Shown: positions 1-8,491 of the stretch, in pieces | Layout of the letters: the number at the start of each line of letters is the position of its first letter | Numbering within the stretch: position 1 is the stretch's first letter | DNA from: a virus | DNA length: 20,125 bases | Direction: 5' to 3' (one strand) | IMG/VR virus record: IMGVR_UViG_3300046028_000940 | Span: 1 to 20,125 of that record | Position numbers and translations under genes: made by a program | The notes under the pieces: model-generated | Databases searched by the model: none | Seen by the model: the letters and a program-made list of their open reading frames with translations, nothing else | What the model was told of the DNA's origin: nothing

Positions 1-618
1 TGGGTCTTCACCCTCTACTGCTGGTGCTTCAGTTGGTTCAGCTGCTACTGGTTCTTCAACCGGTGCTTCCTCACCTTCCATAGCTGGTGCTTCAGCAGGA
101 ATTTCTTCCTCACTTTCTTCACCTGCGATTTGTGCTTCTAACTCTCTGATGATAGATTCTAAATCTAACTCATCTTCGTCAGTTGCATCCATGTCCATTT
201 CTGGAGCCATGTCTTCACCTTCAAAAGCTGCTGGTTCTTCTGCAGGAATTTCTTCTTCTGCACCGAACTCATCTTCGCCTTCAGTAAGGTCTTTAACTTT
301 AGTTTCTTCACCTTCACTACCTGGCTCACCAGATTGTTTAGAGATTCCACTTAGGTCAGTTTGTGCTGAATTTGCTTTATCTGCAGGTTGTTTGTTATCA
401 CCTTTAGCTATTTCACTTGAAGTATCATTATCTTCATTTACTGCATCTTCCGTATCTTCTTCATCACCTTCCATTTCGGCTTGTAATTTTTGAGATAAGA
501 TAGATTGTAAACGAGGAGTAAATGCTTCTTCTAGTGCGATTTTAGCATTAGCGATAGCAGTTTCACGTACAGCTTTAGCATCAGCAATTGCTTCTTTCAA
601 CAATTTTGAACTTGCCAT
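1..618 (-). CDS. Acidic prohead scaffold/core protein, gp22-like (3' end missing)
   Basis: Only the first 206 residues are in the window; the frame is open to the left edge. The start is the ATG at 618, preceded by AAGGAA, one of the better Shine-Dalgarno matches here. Residues 1-45 are a mixed-charge, probably helical segment. Residues 46-206 are extremely rich in Glu, Asp, Pro and Ala, with a near-repeat (EEIPAEEPA at 122-130 and EEIPAEAPA at 171-179) and a short helical island at 147-166. This composition, together with its place downstream of portal and protease genes, fits the T4-type prohead core (scaffold) that is degraded by the prohead protease during maturation. The family call rests on composition and synteny, not on a diagnostic motif. 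It is separated from the upstream gene by a terminator-like hairpin and a 199-bp gap, so it probably has its own promoter. Confidence 0.6.
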   Translation of the reverse strand, partial: MASSKLLKEAIADAKAVRETAIANAKIALEEAFTPRLQSILSQKLQAEMEGDEEDTEDAVNEDNDTSSEIAKGDNKQPADKANSAQTDLSGISKQSGEPGSEGEETKVKDLTEGEDEFGAEEEIPAEEPAAFEGEDMAPEMDMDATDEDELDLESIIRELEAQIAGEESEEEIPAEAPAMEGEEAPVEEPVAAEPTEAPAVEGEDP

Positions 619-643
619 TTGTTTTCCTTATTTATCGGATTTC

Positions 644-669
644 TGAAGTCATTAAATTTGTGGACTTCA
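644..669 (-). promoter_or_regulatory. Inverted repeat in scaffold gene leader
   Basis: Perfect 7-bp arms (TGAAGTC and GACTTCA) flank a 12-base A/T-rich loop, 26 bases upstream of the scaffold ATG. In the transcript it would form a hairpin in the 5' leader without a following T-tract, so it is not a terminator. It could affect mRNA stability or translation of the highly expressed scaffold gene. The role is inferred only. Confidence 0.35.
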
Positions 670-729
670 ATGTATGTTTTTGATTGGCGTTTTGGTCACT
701 TCTCATAGAACGAGAGTATTCATTTACCA

Positions 730-756
730 ATAGAAAAACCTAAATTAATAGGTTAT
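730..756 (-). terminator. Rho-independent-like terminator after the 277-aa gene
   Basis: On the minus strand a 6-bp stem (AACCTA/TAGGTT) with a 6-base loop is followed directly by a run of Ts (TTTTTC). It lies between the end of the 277-aa gene (818) and the scaffold start (618). The stem is short and A/T-rich, so termination may be partial. It would divide the head genes into an upstream unit and a separately transcribed scaffold/capsid unit. Confidence 0.5.
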
Positions 757-817
757 TATTAAGAATAAATATATAAAATTTTACAAAACGTAAAAAAACT
801 ATACTTTTCTTTAGAAT

Positions 818-1651
818 TTATTTATTTGGAACACAGTTAGGAACTTGCTTACCACCCTTATCTTTCATGCCAACTTGCTTATATCCTTTCCAACAAGGGC
901 CATCTTCTTTTACCAATGATTCGTTTGCAGCTGCTTGGTAATCTTTTAACCATTTTTTATAATAGTTAATTAAATCTAAGTTTAGTGCTATTGATTTTTT
1001 AATATTTTCTTTTTTGGTGCTTGGTAAACTTTTATTATCTTTAAGTTGTTGTACTAATAGTTTAATAGTTTCTTCCAAGTTTTTAATCAACATTTCCAAT
1101 CTCTTTGTTTCGGAATCTTCGTTTATAGTACCTTCTCCAAACATACCTACAAAATTACCTTGATATTTGTTACCAGGTTTTCCACTTAATGCTGTTGCGA
1201 AGTCCATTCTATCTTTTAACTTTCCTTTAGATATAAAGTTAAAAAGCTTTTTAGCGTTCAAATTAAAATCATCTATAAATTTTTGTACTGCAATTGCACG
1301 AGTACCAGTAAATCCAGCAATTCCCATTGCTTCTCTACCAGCTCCTTCATTTACCGATTCATTTGTTCCGTATTCGTGATAGTTAGATGATGCTTGAGAA
1401 ATGAAGTTTTCTGCATTTGTAATATGGTCTTGAATCCAAGCAGGAATATCCTTTTCGTTTTCTCCCATCTTAGATTTCAATTCAGTAGCCATCTTAATAA
1501 TAGTATCTAATGAATTGTTTGCCATAGAAACTTCGTGGTCTTCACCTTCTCCTTCTTTAATGAATGCGTTTGCGAATGGATTTGAAATTACTTTACCCAT
1601 TTCAAATTTACCAAATGCTTTTTGAGATACTAAACCACCTAAACGAATCAT
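818..1651 (-). CDS. Modular head-associated protein with C-terminal CWxGY...NCVP tag
   Basis: 277 aa, starting 2 bp after the preceding gene's stop. No enzyme motif is recognisable. Four parts are visible: an N-terminal segment to about residue 33 ending FIKE|G; a helical module at 36-95 (DHEVSM at 38-43); a module at 103-178 (GREAMGIAGFTG onward); and a coiled coil at 180-240. A small C-terminal tag at 252-277 begins CWKGYKQVGMK and ends NCVP. The junctions carry Glu-rich linkers resembling prohead-protease sites: IKE|G (31-34), VNE|G (100-103), INE|D (176-179) and VKE|D (247-250). I recall the first module and the Cys tag from other T4-like phage proteins, but not with a known function. Position between protease and scaffold suggests a prohead core or internal head protein. 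The product name is inference. Confidence 0.6.
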   Translation of the reverse strand: MIRLGGLVSQKAFGKFEMGKVISNPFANAFIKEGEGEDHEVSMANNSLDTIIKMATELKSKMGENEKDIPAWIQDHITNAENFISQASSNYHEYGTNESVNEGAGREAMGIAGFTGTRAIAVQKFIDDFNLNAKKLFNFISKGKLKDRMDFATALSGKPGNKYQGNFVGMFGEGTINEDSETKRLEMLIKNLEETIKLLVQQLKDNKSLPSTKKENIKKSIALNLDLINYYKKWLKDYQAAANESLVKEDGPCWKGYKQVGMKDKGGKQVPNCVPNK

Positions 1652-1653
1652 AA

Positions 1654-2205
1654 TTATTTCTTTTTACCTAATCTTTCTTTCATTGTATCCACAGGGATAT
1701 CAGCGATTTCATAATAACGATTTAGGATGTGACCCATATCTTCATATAAAGAATGTAATCTTTCATCCATTGATTTTGCTTCAACAGCGAACTTATCAAA
1801 TGATTTACCTAATTTGTCTAATTCAGTCATATTTCTTTTTACAGTCACATTATCAAACCAGTCACCACTTTCTCTTAATGTCATTTCCTTTGCAGCCTCA
1901 ACGATAGCACCTAAAGTATTTGCAACTTCAGTCAAATCAGATTGTCTTCTCATTTGGTCTTGAAAAGTATTGTAAGTAGAAATAATTTCTAAGAAGTGTT
2001 TTTTAACTTCCGGAGATAATTTTCTGTCACCATCTTCTAAACTTTCAGCTATGCTGAATTTGCCATTAACTATCTTTACTTCTTTCAAGTTAGTTTTACG
2101 GATATCATTGTATGCCTTAGCTACAGTAGTTCCTTTATTGCCATCAACTTTTAAGGTTATCTTATTGTTGTGTACGAAATCGTATATATCAAAATTCTTT
2201 GCCAT
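1654..2205 (-). CDS. Helical head-associated protein of unknown function
   Basis: 183 aa, ATG 2 bp after the protease stop codon, so translationally coupled to it. It starts with a short beta-like segment (residues 5-50, FDIYDFVHNNKITLKVDG) followed by a possible processing site SIAE|S at 52-56. The rest (60-183) is almost entirely charged helix, including a probable coiled coil at 125-170 with the run LYEDMGHILNRYYEI. There is no membrane segment or signal peptide. I do not recognise a characterised family. The context (protease upstream, scaffold downstream) suggests a prohead core or assembly-factor role, analogous by position only to the small T4 head proteins gp67 and gp68. Confidence 0.55.
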   Translation of the reverse strand: MAKNFDIYDFVHNNKITLKVDGNKGTTVAKAYNDIRKTNLKEVKIVNGKFSIAESLEDGDRKLSPEVKKHFLEIISTYNTFQDQMRRQSDLTEVANTLGAIVEAAKEMTLRESGDWFDNVTVKRNMTELDKLGKSFDKFAVEAKSMDERLHSLYEDMGHILNRYYEIADIPVDTMKERLGKKK

Positions 2206-2207
2206 TC

Positions 2208-2804
2208 TTATGCTATTTCAGTTATTATTTCTCTCATTAAGTCTTGTGCTTTACAGAAGTCTCCGCAAACATCAGTTCCAATTTGTTGTAAACCTTTATT
2301 AACCGATTCGTTTACAGGTACCATAAATGCACCATGTGTAGATGGGTTAGATACGAAATCCCAACCTATCAATTCAAAATCTTCTTGTACCTCTACTTTG
2401 TTTCCAGATAAGTTACGAGTAGAACCCATACCTCTTGATGAAATACCTAATAGGATACCAGCTTTCAATAATTCTTTTAAGATATTACCAGATGGAGTAG
2501 ATAGAACTTCAACAGTTCCACATAAATCATCACCGTCCCAATGAATCTCTCTAATATTGTGAGAAACATTCTTTAAGTTAATTACAGTAGAATCCGGATG
2601 GTCTAATTCACCTAATGCTCTACGCTCTTTGATGAATACCTCATATTTCTTAGCTTCTCTCATTAGGATTTCTTTCGGATAAATTCTTCCGTTTTGATTT
2701 TCAGCACCAGCTCTTTGTAGAATACCTTTAACAATGGTTCTTCCACCTTCATCTTCTTGTACCTTTCCCTCAAATAATTTTGTTTCTATTAAAAGATTCT
2801 TCAT
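2208..2804 (-). CDS. 21: Prohead core protease, gp21-like
   Basis: 198 aa serine protease of the T4 gp21 type, which cleaves scaffold, capsid and internal head proteins during prohead maturation. Visible family landmarks are the substrate-fold segment NGRIYPKEIL (38-47), the catalytic-type His in LGELDHPD (His69), and the Ser-containing GISSRGMGS (120-128; Ser122 or Ser123). The conserved strand ELIGWDFVSNPS follows at 144-155. Its own N-terminus contains LIE|T and LFE|G, which fit the L/I-x-E preference of such proteases and suggest self-processing. The C-terminal 35 residues (with ESVNKG and two Cys) go beyond the core and may also be removed. It lies 14 bp after the 233-aa gene and 2 bp before the 183-aa gene. 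In T4 the scaffold gene follows directly; here two other genes intervene. Confidence 0.88.
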   Translation of the reverse strand: MKNLLIETKLFEGKVQEDEGGRTIVKGILQRAGAENQNGRIYPKEILMREAKKYEVFIKERRALGELDHPDSTVINLKNVSHNIREIHWDGDDLCGTVEVLSTPSGNILKELLKAGILLGISSRGMGSTRNLSGNKVEVQEDFELIGWDFVSNPSTHGAFMVPVNESVNKGLQQIGTDVCGDFCKAQDLMREIITEIA

Positions 2805-2818
2805 TCTTATTTTAATTC

Positions 2819-3520
2819 TTAGTGTTTAAGTAAATCATTTATTACTTTATCGTATAATCTACTACTATTTGTATTACCAGCTCCTGTAAATCCTTTTTCT
2901 TTTTGTAGATAAGCAGTAACTTTATTTCTTAAAAGCTTTTCAACATCATCATTTTGAATTATTTTTTTGATAGCCGCTTTAATATCATCTAATTCAGGAA
3001 ATTCATTTCCGTCAGTATCTCTTGCTTCGGTTACTGATTCCATTTTGCTTCTAATCTTATTAGCAATAGTACCTAATTGAGATTTATCAACACCTAAGCT
3101 ATCAACTACCTGTGCAACTAATTGTAATTTTTGTACATTGTTTAATTTAGCATCTTTAATTTTATCAATTGCCTGTGCTAATTTCATTTTAACAGCAGAT
3201 GGTATAGTAGCTTTTGGTAATTCAGTAGATATAGATTCTACTTTGTATTCCTCTCCATCAACTTCAAACTCATCATCACCCTCTTGCTTTGCTTTAGAAA
3301 CAGCTGCTCCAAAAGCATTACCTTCATTCTTTTCACCCTTACCATTCCAAGCAGAATCAATTTTATTAAAGAAAGCTTTCTTTTCTTCATCTGACATTGC
3401 ATTTATATCTTTACCTGCTTTATCTAAAGCTTTTTGAAAGAATGCCTGATATTCGTTTTCTTCTACCAATACTTCTTTAACTAATTCTTTTAGTCTTGAT
3501 TTTGTAATTGATGTGTTCAT
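2819..3520 (-). CDS. Head-associated protein with FF-KALxK module
   Basis: 233 aa. The ATG is one base after the preceding stop (TAATATG), so translation is coupled. The N-terminal amphipathic helix RLKELVKEVLVEE (9-21) resembles that of the neighbouring 195-aa protein and ends in a possible L-V-E-E processing site. A compact helical module follows (YQAFFQKALDKAG at 24-36 to FFNKIDSAW at 50-58), of a kind I recall in many T4-like phage head proteins. Next come an acidic linker (78-96), a helical segment (104-163) ending SVTE|A, and a C-terminal helical domain (172-233). No catalytic motif is visible. Likely a prohead core or internal virion protein cut by the adjacent protease; this is inference from context. 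Confidence 0.55.
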   Translation of the reverse strand: MNTSITKSRLKELVKEVLVEENEYQAFFQKALDKAGKDINAMSDEEKKAFFNKIDSAWNGKGEKNEGNAFGAAVSKAKQEGDDEFEVDGEEYKVESISTELPKATIPSAVKMKLAQAIDKIKDAKLNNVQKLQLVAQVVDSLGVDKSQLGTIANKIRSKMESVTEARDTDGNEFPELDDIKAAIKKIIQNDDVEKLLRNKVTAYLQKEKGFTGAGNTNSSRLYDKVINDLLKH

Positions 3521-3521
3521 A

Positions 3522-4109
3522 TTATAGTGTTCTAATTTTTTCTGAAAGATTCATTAACCTTTCTTTTATCTTATGTAAACTTTTGTGTGTTCTTTTATAG
3601 TAATCATCTCTTTTAACTCCATTCTCATTTTTTATTTTAGAATACCAGTTAACAAATTTCTCTACCTCACCTAATTGTTGTTTGATACTTGTCATACCTC
3701 TACTCATTTTAGCTTTAGGGGATGCATCTCCGTTTTTAATTTCTAACCAACGATTTTCATTTAAACTAGCTTCCTCATCATCTTTTGCTAATATCATACC
3801 ACTTTTATCTGCAATTTCACCAGAATCACTACAATCAGTTGCAGTTGGTTTCATTGTTAATGGTTTTTTAGAGTTAGCAGGAACATCGTTTTTCAACCAA
3901 TCCTTTGCTTCTTCTAAATCATCAACAACCTCACCACCAGTTACATTAGCTAATCTTTTATTTTTCTTTGCAGTTTGACCTGGCTTTGAAAATGCATTAG
4001 GAGTATCATATCCAGCAACTGCAGCAGTTCCAGTCATTTCCTCCAATTCCTTTTCGTCTTGGATTTCTTTAACTATACCTCTGATTATTTCTTTTAGTCT
4101 ATTTGACAT
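3522..4109 (-). CDS. Head-associated protein with MTGTAAVAGYxTPxAF module
   Basis: 195 aa, ATG at 4109 overlapping the end of the upstream gene by 11 bp. Three parts are seen: an N-terminal amphipathic helix (NRLKEIIRGIVKEI, 3-16) with Glu-rich potential cleavage sites up to LEE|M at residue 25; a segment beginning MTGTAAVAGYDTPNAF (25-40) that I recall as recurrent in T4-like phage virion proteins; and a Lys/Arg-rich helical C-terminal domain (119-195, from RWLEIKNG onward) preceded by SLNE|N. The middle 45-115 is low-complexity and probably disordered. It has no enzyme signature. Like its neighbours it is probably a prohead core or internal protein; the function is unknown. Confidence 0.55.
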   Translation of the reverse strand: MSNRLKEIIRGIVKEIQDEKELEEMTGTAAVAGYDTPNAFSKPGQTAKKNKRLANVTGGEVVDDLEEAKDWLKNDVPANSKKPLTMKPTATDCSDSGEIADKSGMILAKDDEEASLNENRWLEIKNGDASPKAKMSRGMTSIKQQLGEVEKFVNWYSKIKNENGVKRDDYYKRTHKSLHKIKERLMNLSEKIRTL

Positions 4110-4980
4110 TTATCTTTGATTTTAATTCTTTGATTAACTCATAAGAAAGCATGATAGATGAAACGTTATTATCAGATACAGTTTTACCAATTTTCATTTT
4201 TTCTAAAACAGAAATAGTTTCTGACAATTTAATTGTAGTTACTTTATCTGATATTTTAGATTTAATTGTTTTTAATTCTTTCACAATTTGTGGAAGTTCT
4301 ACTGCTAAGTAATCTTTAAATTTAGATGTATTAGACATGTTATTGATATATTCTTTTAACAAGCCCTTTTGCTTTTCATCTAAATTTGTATATTTTTTAT
4401 TGAAAGTTTCAACAAGAATCTTATAGGTTAGTAATCGTAGGTCTTTATCTTGTTTTTTGTAGGTTTCTATTAGTTTTGTACTATCAGAAGTAGGTTCAAC
4501 TTTGTTTGAAGTTGGTCTTGAGATAATATTCTCAATTAATGTAATTTTAGAATTAAATACATCTTTAATATCGTAGTTTTCAGATTTTTTAGATTCAAAC
4601 ACTTTATATATTGATGCCAGTACTTTATAATTAGTTATAGGAGATGTTAAAAATTGCTCTAATTCAAATTTTGAATTAATTTCTTTAATAAGATTGTATT
4701 TTTCTTTAGATAGCTTTACAACATTTAATTTAGAATGAGCCTGTGATACAGTCTCAACGAACATTTCAGCTTTTGATTCTGAATTGTATTTTTCTTTTAA
4801 TAATAAATCATAAAGACGTAATTCTTTATTTAATTCAGTACCTGCGGCAAAGAATTCCTTTACTATATGTTTTGCGTTCTCAGTCTTATCTCCATTAAGA
4901 ACCTCCAATGTTATTTGTCTTACTAATAATTCAAATAACACTCCAGTGTTCTTAACTTTGGAATGTTTTATTTTTTTCAT
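4099..4980 (-). CDS. Conserved-looking helical protein between portal and head proteins
   Basis: 293 aa, almost wholly alpha-helical and rich in Lys, Leu, Ser and Asn. The N-terminus KHSKVKNTGVLFELLVRQIT (5-24) looks like a folded, conserved segment; helices continue to the end with no Cys cluster, membrane segment or catalytic motif. It follows the portal gene after a 68-bp spacer containing an A/T-rich element, and it overlaps the next gene by 11 bp. In T4 this interval holds the small core proteins gp67 and gp68, but the protein here is far larger and I see no sequence similarity to them. A role in portal or prohead initiation is a guess from position. Confidence 0.5.
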   Translation of the reverse strand: MKKIKHSKVKNTGVLFELLVRQITLEVLNGDKTENAKHIVKEFFAAGTELNKELRLYDLLLKEKYNSESKAEMFVETVSQAHSKLNVVKLSKEKYNLIKEINSKFELEQFLTSPITNYKVLASIYKVFESKKSENYDIKDVFNSKITLIENIISRPTSNKVEPTSDSTKLIETYKKQDKDLRLLTYKILVETFNKKYTNLDEKQKGLLKEYINNMSNTSKFKDYLAVELPQIVKELKTIKSKISDKVTTIKLSETISVLEKMKIGKTVSDNNVSSIMLSYELIKELKSKINVK

Positions 4981-5048
4981 TTAATTACCCTATAATTTAA
5001 CCTATATACATAAACTAACACATATAAATATAAACTTTTTAATGTTTA

Positions 5049-6830
5049 TTAAAATTTACTGTCATCTAACAGATTATTTTCATCCAAAAGGTCAGTTTTT
5101 TCAGTTTTTTCACTTAAAATCTTCTTTTTTGCAGAAATTCCGTTTATATATTCTTGTGCTATTTTCTTATTTGATTCATTTGTACGAGTTTCTCTCTTTC
5201 TCTCTTTCTCATTTTCTTTGTTTCCCAATGGGTCTCTACCTAATGGATGTTTATCTTTACCATATGTATTTCCCTCTCTTGGTCTGCCACCTTTATTATC
5301 AACAATCTCCTGCTTCATTTTTTCAATCTCCTCCTCTACATTTTGTTGTTGTGGTGGATTGGCAGGGTCTTGTCCTTGCTGTTCAATTGAATTATATCTG
5401 AAACGGTCTTTAAGGTCTAAAACTAATTTAGCTCTCTCTATATCCATCTCATCTTCACTCATACCAAACACATTATGGTAAACCCAATCAGTAGATAACA
5501 TATTTAATCCTTTCATATCAGTTGCTAATCTAACCTTCTCACTCCAAAGATTTACTTTCTCTTGCTCATATATTGTAGAAGCGTTTGTTAAAGTAAGTTG
5601 GAAATTTGTCATTTCCGAATCATCAATACCTTGTCCAGCTAAGTGTACAATTGCAATCTTATATAATTCACTAACGATTGTTCTTTGAATTCTTTCAATA
5701 GTTCTAGCAAAACGAACATCTTGTGCTGCTAAAGTTGCTTTACCATTTACATCTTCTTCATATCCTAAAAATGCTTTAGGTATTTTAAGTGCTGCAAATA
5801 ATTTGGCTTTTAAATAATCAATATCCTCTATTGCCGTATATTCCAATCCAGACAAGTTGTCAATTGAAGTACCACTATCTCCACCTCTAACCGGTAAGAA
5901 GAAATCTTCCGTAAGGTTTTGGATATTGTATTTTAAATTATAATCACCTGTATTTTTATCAACAAATGGAGTTTTCTTCATTTTGTTAATAATCTTTTGC
6001 ATGTAGTTATCTACTTCATTAGGATTAATATTACCAATATCAATTTTGAATATTCTTTTTTCAGGTGCTCTCATAATACGATGGATTAACATCGCATCTT
6101 CCATTAATTGTAATTGTTTCCAAACTCTACGGCCGTTCTCAATCATAGCCTTACCATATGGTAGAAAGTTTGTATCTGATAGTAAACGGAAGTGAGCTAT
6201 TTCATAGTTCTCATATTCCTTTTTACCAAATCTATCTAATTCAACTTTAAACTTAACATAGTTTTGATTCATTGGGTCAGTACCTTCCAATCTTTCCGTA
6301 TTATATACAGAGTATGGAGTTACATTAATAATACCCTTACCTTCTGCCATTTCTAATGCTAAAAAGAAGTCACCATATTTTACTAAGTTTCTAGTCCAAG
6401 GCCAAAGATTAAATTCTATGTTTATAATATCATAAAATAGGTTATGTAGTATAGCACTTACATTTTCGTTTGATGATTTGATTGCTAATATATCACCATA
6501 TTCATTCTTTGTTGTAGATTCATCCGAATATATATCTAATGCAGATGCTATAATTGGGTCATTATCCATAGCATCATAATCTCTGAATAATTCTCTACGA
6601 ACCTGATGGTATGCCATTGATTGTGCACCCTGATTGGTTTCGTAATATGACCTTTGTAATTTTGTATATCTATCTCTAAGATTTACAAAGTTCGTACTCA
6701 TTTGCTTCTCATCCGTATCAACAACTCTACGCTTACCATCTTTGTCAACGGTAACAATAGCATTTGTTGAAAATAATTTCTTTAGTCTACCAAAAAAACT
6801 TTTACTGTCATCTAATTCTTGTTCTGCCAT
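5049..6830 (-). CDS. 20: Portal vertex protein, gp20-like
   Basis: 593 aa, somewhat longer than T4 gp20. It forms the dodecameric ring at one capsid vertex through which terminase pumps DNA and to which the neck and tail attach. Matches to the gp20 family include DPIIASALDIYSDEST (around 91-106), a MRAPEKRIFKIDIGNI segment (near 260) followed by the helix with KIINKMKK, an SGLEYTAIEDIDYLKAKL region, and ALKIPKAFLGYE. The last 100 residues are a polar, Lys/Glu-rich tail with a Gln/Pro stretch and GGRPREG, probably disordered. The final LLDENNLLDDSKF contains L-x-E sequences. No Shine-Dalgarno is seen; the leader is A/T-rich. It follows terminase directly: the tail sheath and tube genes that lie between them in T4 are absent here. 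Confidence 0.9.
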   Translation of the reverse strand: MAEQELDDSKSFFGRLKKLFSTNAIVTVDKDGKRRVVDTDEKQMSTNFVNLRDRYTKLQRSYYETNQGAQSMAYHQVRRELFRDYDAMDNDPIIASALDIYSDESTTKNEYGDILAIKSSNENVSAILHNLFYDIINIEFNLWPWTRNLVKYGDFFLALEMAEGKGIINVTPYSVYNTERLEGTDPMNQNYVKFKVELDRFGKKEYENYEIAHFRLLSDTNFLPYGKAMIENGRRVWKQLQLMEDAMLIHRIMRAPEKRIFKIDIGNINPNEVDNYMQKIINKMKKTPFVDKNTGDYNLKYNIQNLTEDFFLPVRGGDSGTSIDNLSGLEYTAIEDIDYLKAKLFAALKIPKAFLGYEEDVNGKATLAAQDVRFARTIERIQRTIVSELYKIAIVHLAGQGIDDSEMTNFQLTLTNASTIYEQEKVNLWSEKVRLATDMKGLNMLSTDWVYHNVFGMSEDEMDIERAKLVLDLKDRFRYNSIEQQGQDPANPPQQQNVEEEIEKMKQEIVDNKGGRPREGNTYGKDKHPLGRDPLGNKENEKERKRETRTNESNKKIAQEYINGISAKKKILSEKTEKTDLLDENNLLDDSKF

Positions 6831-6894
6831 AATTTATTTTATCAGTTTTCTATTTTGACATTATATAACATAAATATCGTAAAATATCAAAACA

Positions 6895-8490
6895 CTACAA
6901 CCATTGGGATAAATCCTCAAAATCATCCCCAACTCTCATTTTCCAAGGGTTATCATTCATTGTATCATTACCACCATAAATCCCTTGAGATGTATTTGAT
7001 GTTATACCACTTACCGCTTGTTTGGTTAAATCAATACCCTCTTGTCTTAAACGAAGTGCGGTATCTCTAACCCATAATCCAATTGATATAGCCATAACTA
7101 AGTCATCGTTATAACCTTTCATTGCTTCAGCTCTACCATTCATATAAATAAACGTAAATAATTCATCTATTAAACGAGATGAACGAATTATAATTGATTT
7201 CTCTCTAAAGTAATCAGTTAATTTAGATATGATTAAAGGTCTAGTCTTAGAAGTTGTTGAAAACCCAGCTACTAATCCCTTTTCTTCACTTCTATATCTA
7301 TTTGTCATTTGATGTTGTATATCAATGTATTTTAAATCCTTACTCATATAGAATAAGTTTTTATATCCTCTATCAATTACTTGCTGAATTGTTGCCCAAC
7401 CAATATTTGCGTTCTCTATTACAAGTAATGCATCATTATATTCTGTTGAAAGTGCTACTAAAAAGTTTCCAAAATCTTTAGTGTCCACCTTACCTCTATA
7501 TTCTGCAACCTGTACGGAATTCACAATATCAATTACATGACAAGTAGAATAATCGGCACCATCTCCTCTAGCCACATCGGCCACTACCATATACGATTTA
7601 GAATAATCAGCATGCTCCCATTTCCAAAGATTTCCATCAAACCCACCTTTCTCAACTGGTGGTATTACATATGTTTCTTTATAAAACATTAATAATTCAG
7701 GTTCAATTACAGTTTCACCAGAAGATATAAAATCACAATCACATTCTTGTGCTGCTTTCTTTGTACCTAATAGCTTCTCTTGTTCATCTCTCCATTTTTG
7801 GTCTCTTTCAGGATGAACTGTCCAATGTAATCTGATTGTATTAAATGGATTTGTACTTTCTTCCGCACCTAACCAAGTTTGATGAAACCAATTACCCACA
7901 CCATTCGGAGTAGATAATGCTATACAACTACCACCCGTTGATAAGGTTGATTGAGCCGATACCCAAATCTCATCAATATCATCAATGAAAGCTGCCTCAT
8001 CAAATATAAGAAGTGATAATGCTTCAGAACGTCCTGCATCAGGAGATGAAGCAATAGCCTTAATTTGAGAACCATTTTGTAAACGAAGGGAAAGTTTGTT
8101 ATCTTCCATAGACCCACCTTTAAGCCATGTTGGAAGCAAATCATGCATTACTCTAACTTTAGTTACTAAGTTCTTTGCCACTTCTTGCTTTGTTGCAATT
8201 ACCAACACATTAAAATCCGTATTGAATATCATCTTCCAAAGTGAAAACCCAGCACAAAGTGTTGAGATACCAGTTTGTCTTGATTTTAGAACTACGTTAA
8301 ATCTATTATCTTTAAATTGTGTTAAAGTCTTTTCCTGAAATGGGAATAATTGAAATGGTATCTTACCTCTAACAGGATGTTGAATCATACAATACTTCTT
8401 CATAAAATGTATTGGGTCTACCGCACATTTTTTGTATTCTTCTGCAATAATCTCTTTTAAAGATTTCTTTTGTGTTATACCAGTACTCAT
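6895..8490 (-). CDS. 17: Terminase large subunit (ATPase and nuclease), gp17-like
   Basis: 531 aa DNA-packaging motor. The N-terminal ATPase has a Walker A variant KSRQTGIST (69-77), Walker B LLIFDEAA (160-167, catalytic Glu165) and a coupling motif STP (193-195). The C-terminal RNase H-like nuclease has acidic residues in VVADVARGDG (Asp305), VIENAN (Glu359) and NDDLVMA (Asp462/463), matching the three-acid site of T4 gp17. It is a little shorter than T4 gp17 (about 610 aa). The ATG lies one base after the stop of the zinc-finger gene upstream, so the two are translationally coupled, and the portal follows after 64 bp. All key catalytic positions are present, so it should be active. Confidence 0.93.
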   Translation of the reverse strand: MSTGITQKKSLKEIIAEEYKKCAVDPIHFMKKYCMIQHPVRGKIPFQLFPFQEKTLTQFKDNRFNVVLKSRQTGISTLCAGFSLWKMIFNTDFNVLVIATKQEVAKNLVTKVRVMHDLLPTWLKGGSMEDNKLSLRLQNGSQIKAIASSPDAGRSEALSLLIFDEAAFIDDIDEIWVSAQSTLSTGGSCIALSTPNGVGNWFHQTWLGAEESTNPFNTIRLHWTVHPERDQKWRDEQEKLLGTKKAAQECDCDFISSGETVIEPELLMFYKETYVIPPVEKGGFDGNLWKWEHADYSKSYMVVADVARGDGADYSTCHVIDIVNSVQVAEYRGKVDTKDFGNFLVALSTEYNDALLVIENANIGWATIQQVIDRGYKNLFYMSKDLKYIDIQHQMTNRYRSEEKGLVAGFSTTSKTRPLIISKLTDYFREKSIIIRSSRLIDELFTFIYMNGRAEAMKGYNDDLVMAISIGLWVRDTALRLRQEGIDLTKQAVSGITSNTSQGIYGGNDTMNDNPWKMRVGDDFEDLSQWL

Positions 8491-8491
8491 A

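Noticed and set aside
149-493. Plus-strand Ser-rich ORF of 114 aa
   Set aside because: It is the antisense of the Glu-rich scaffold gene; Glu and Asp codons read as Ser-rich on the other strand. No leader or family signal supports it.
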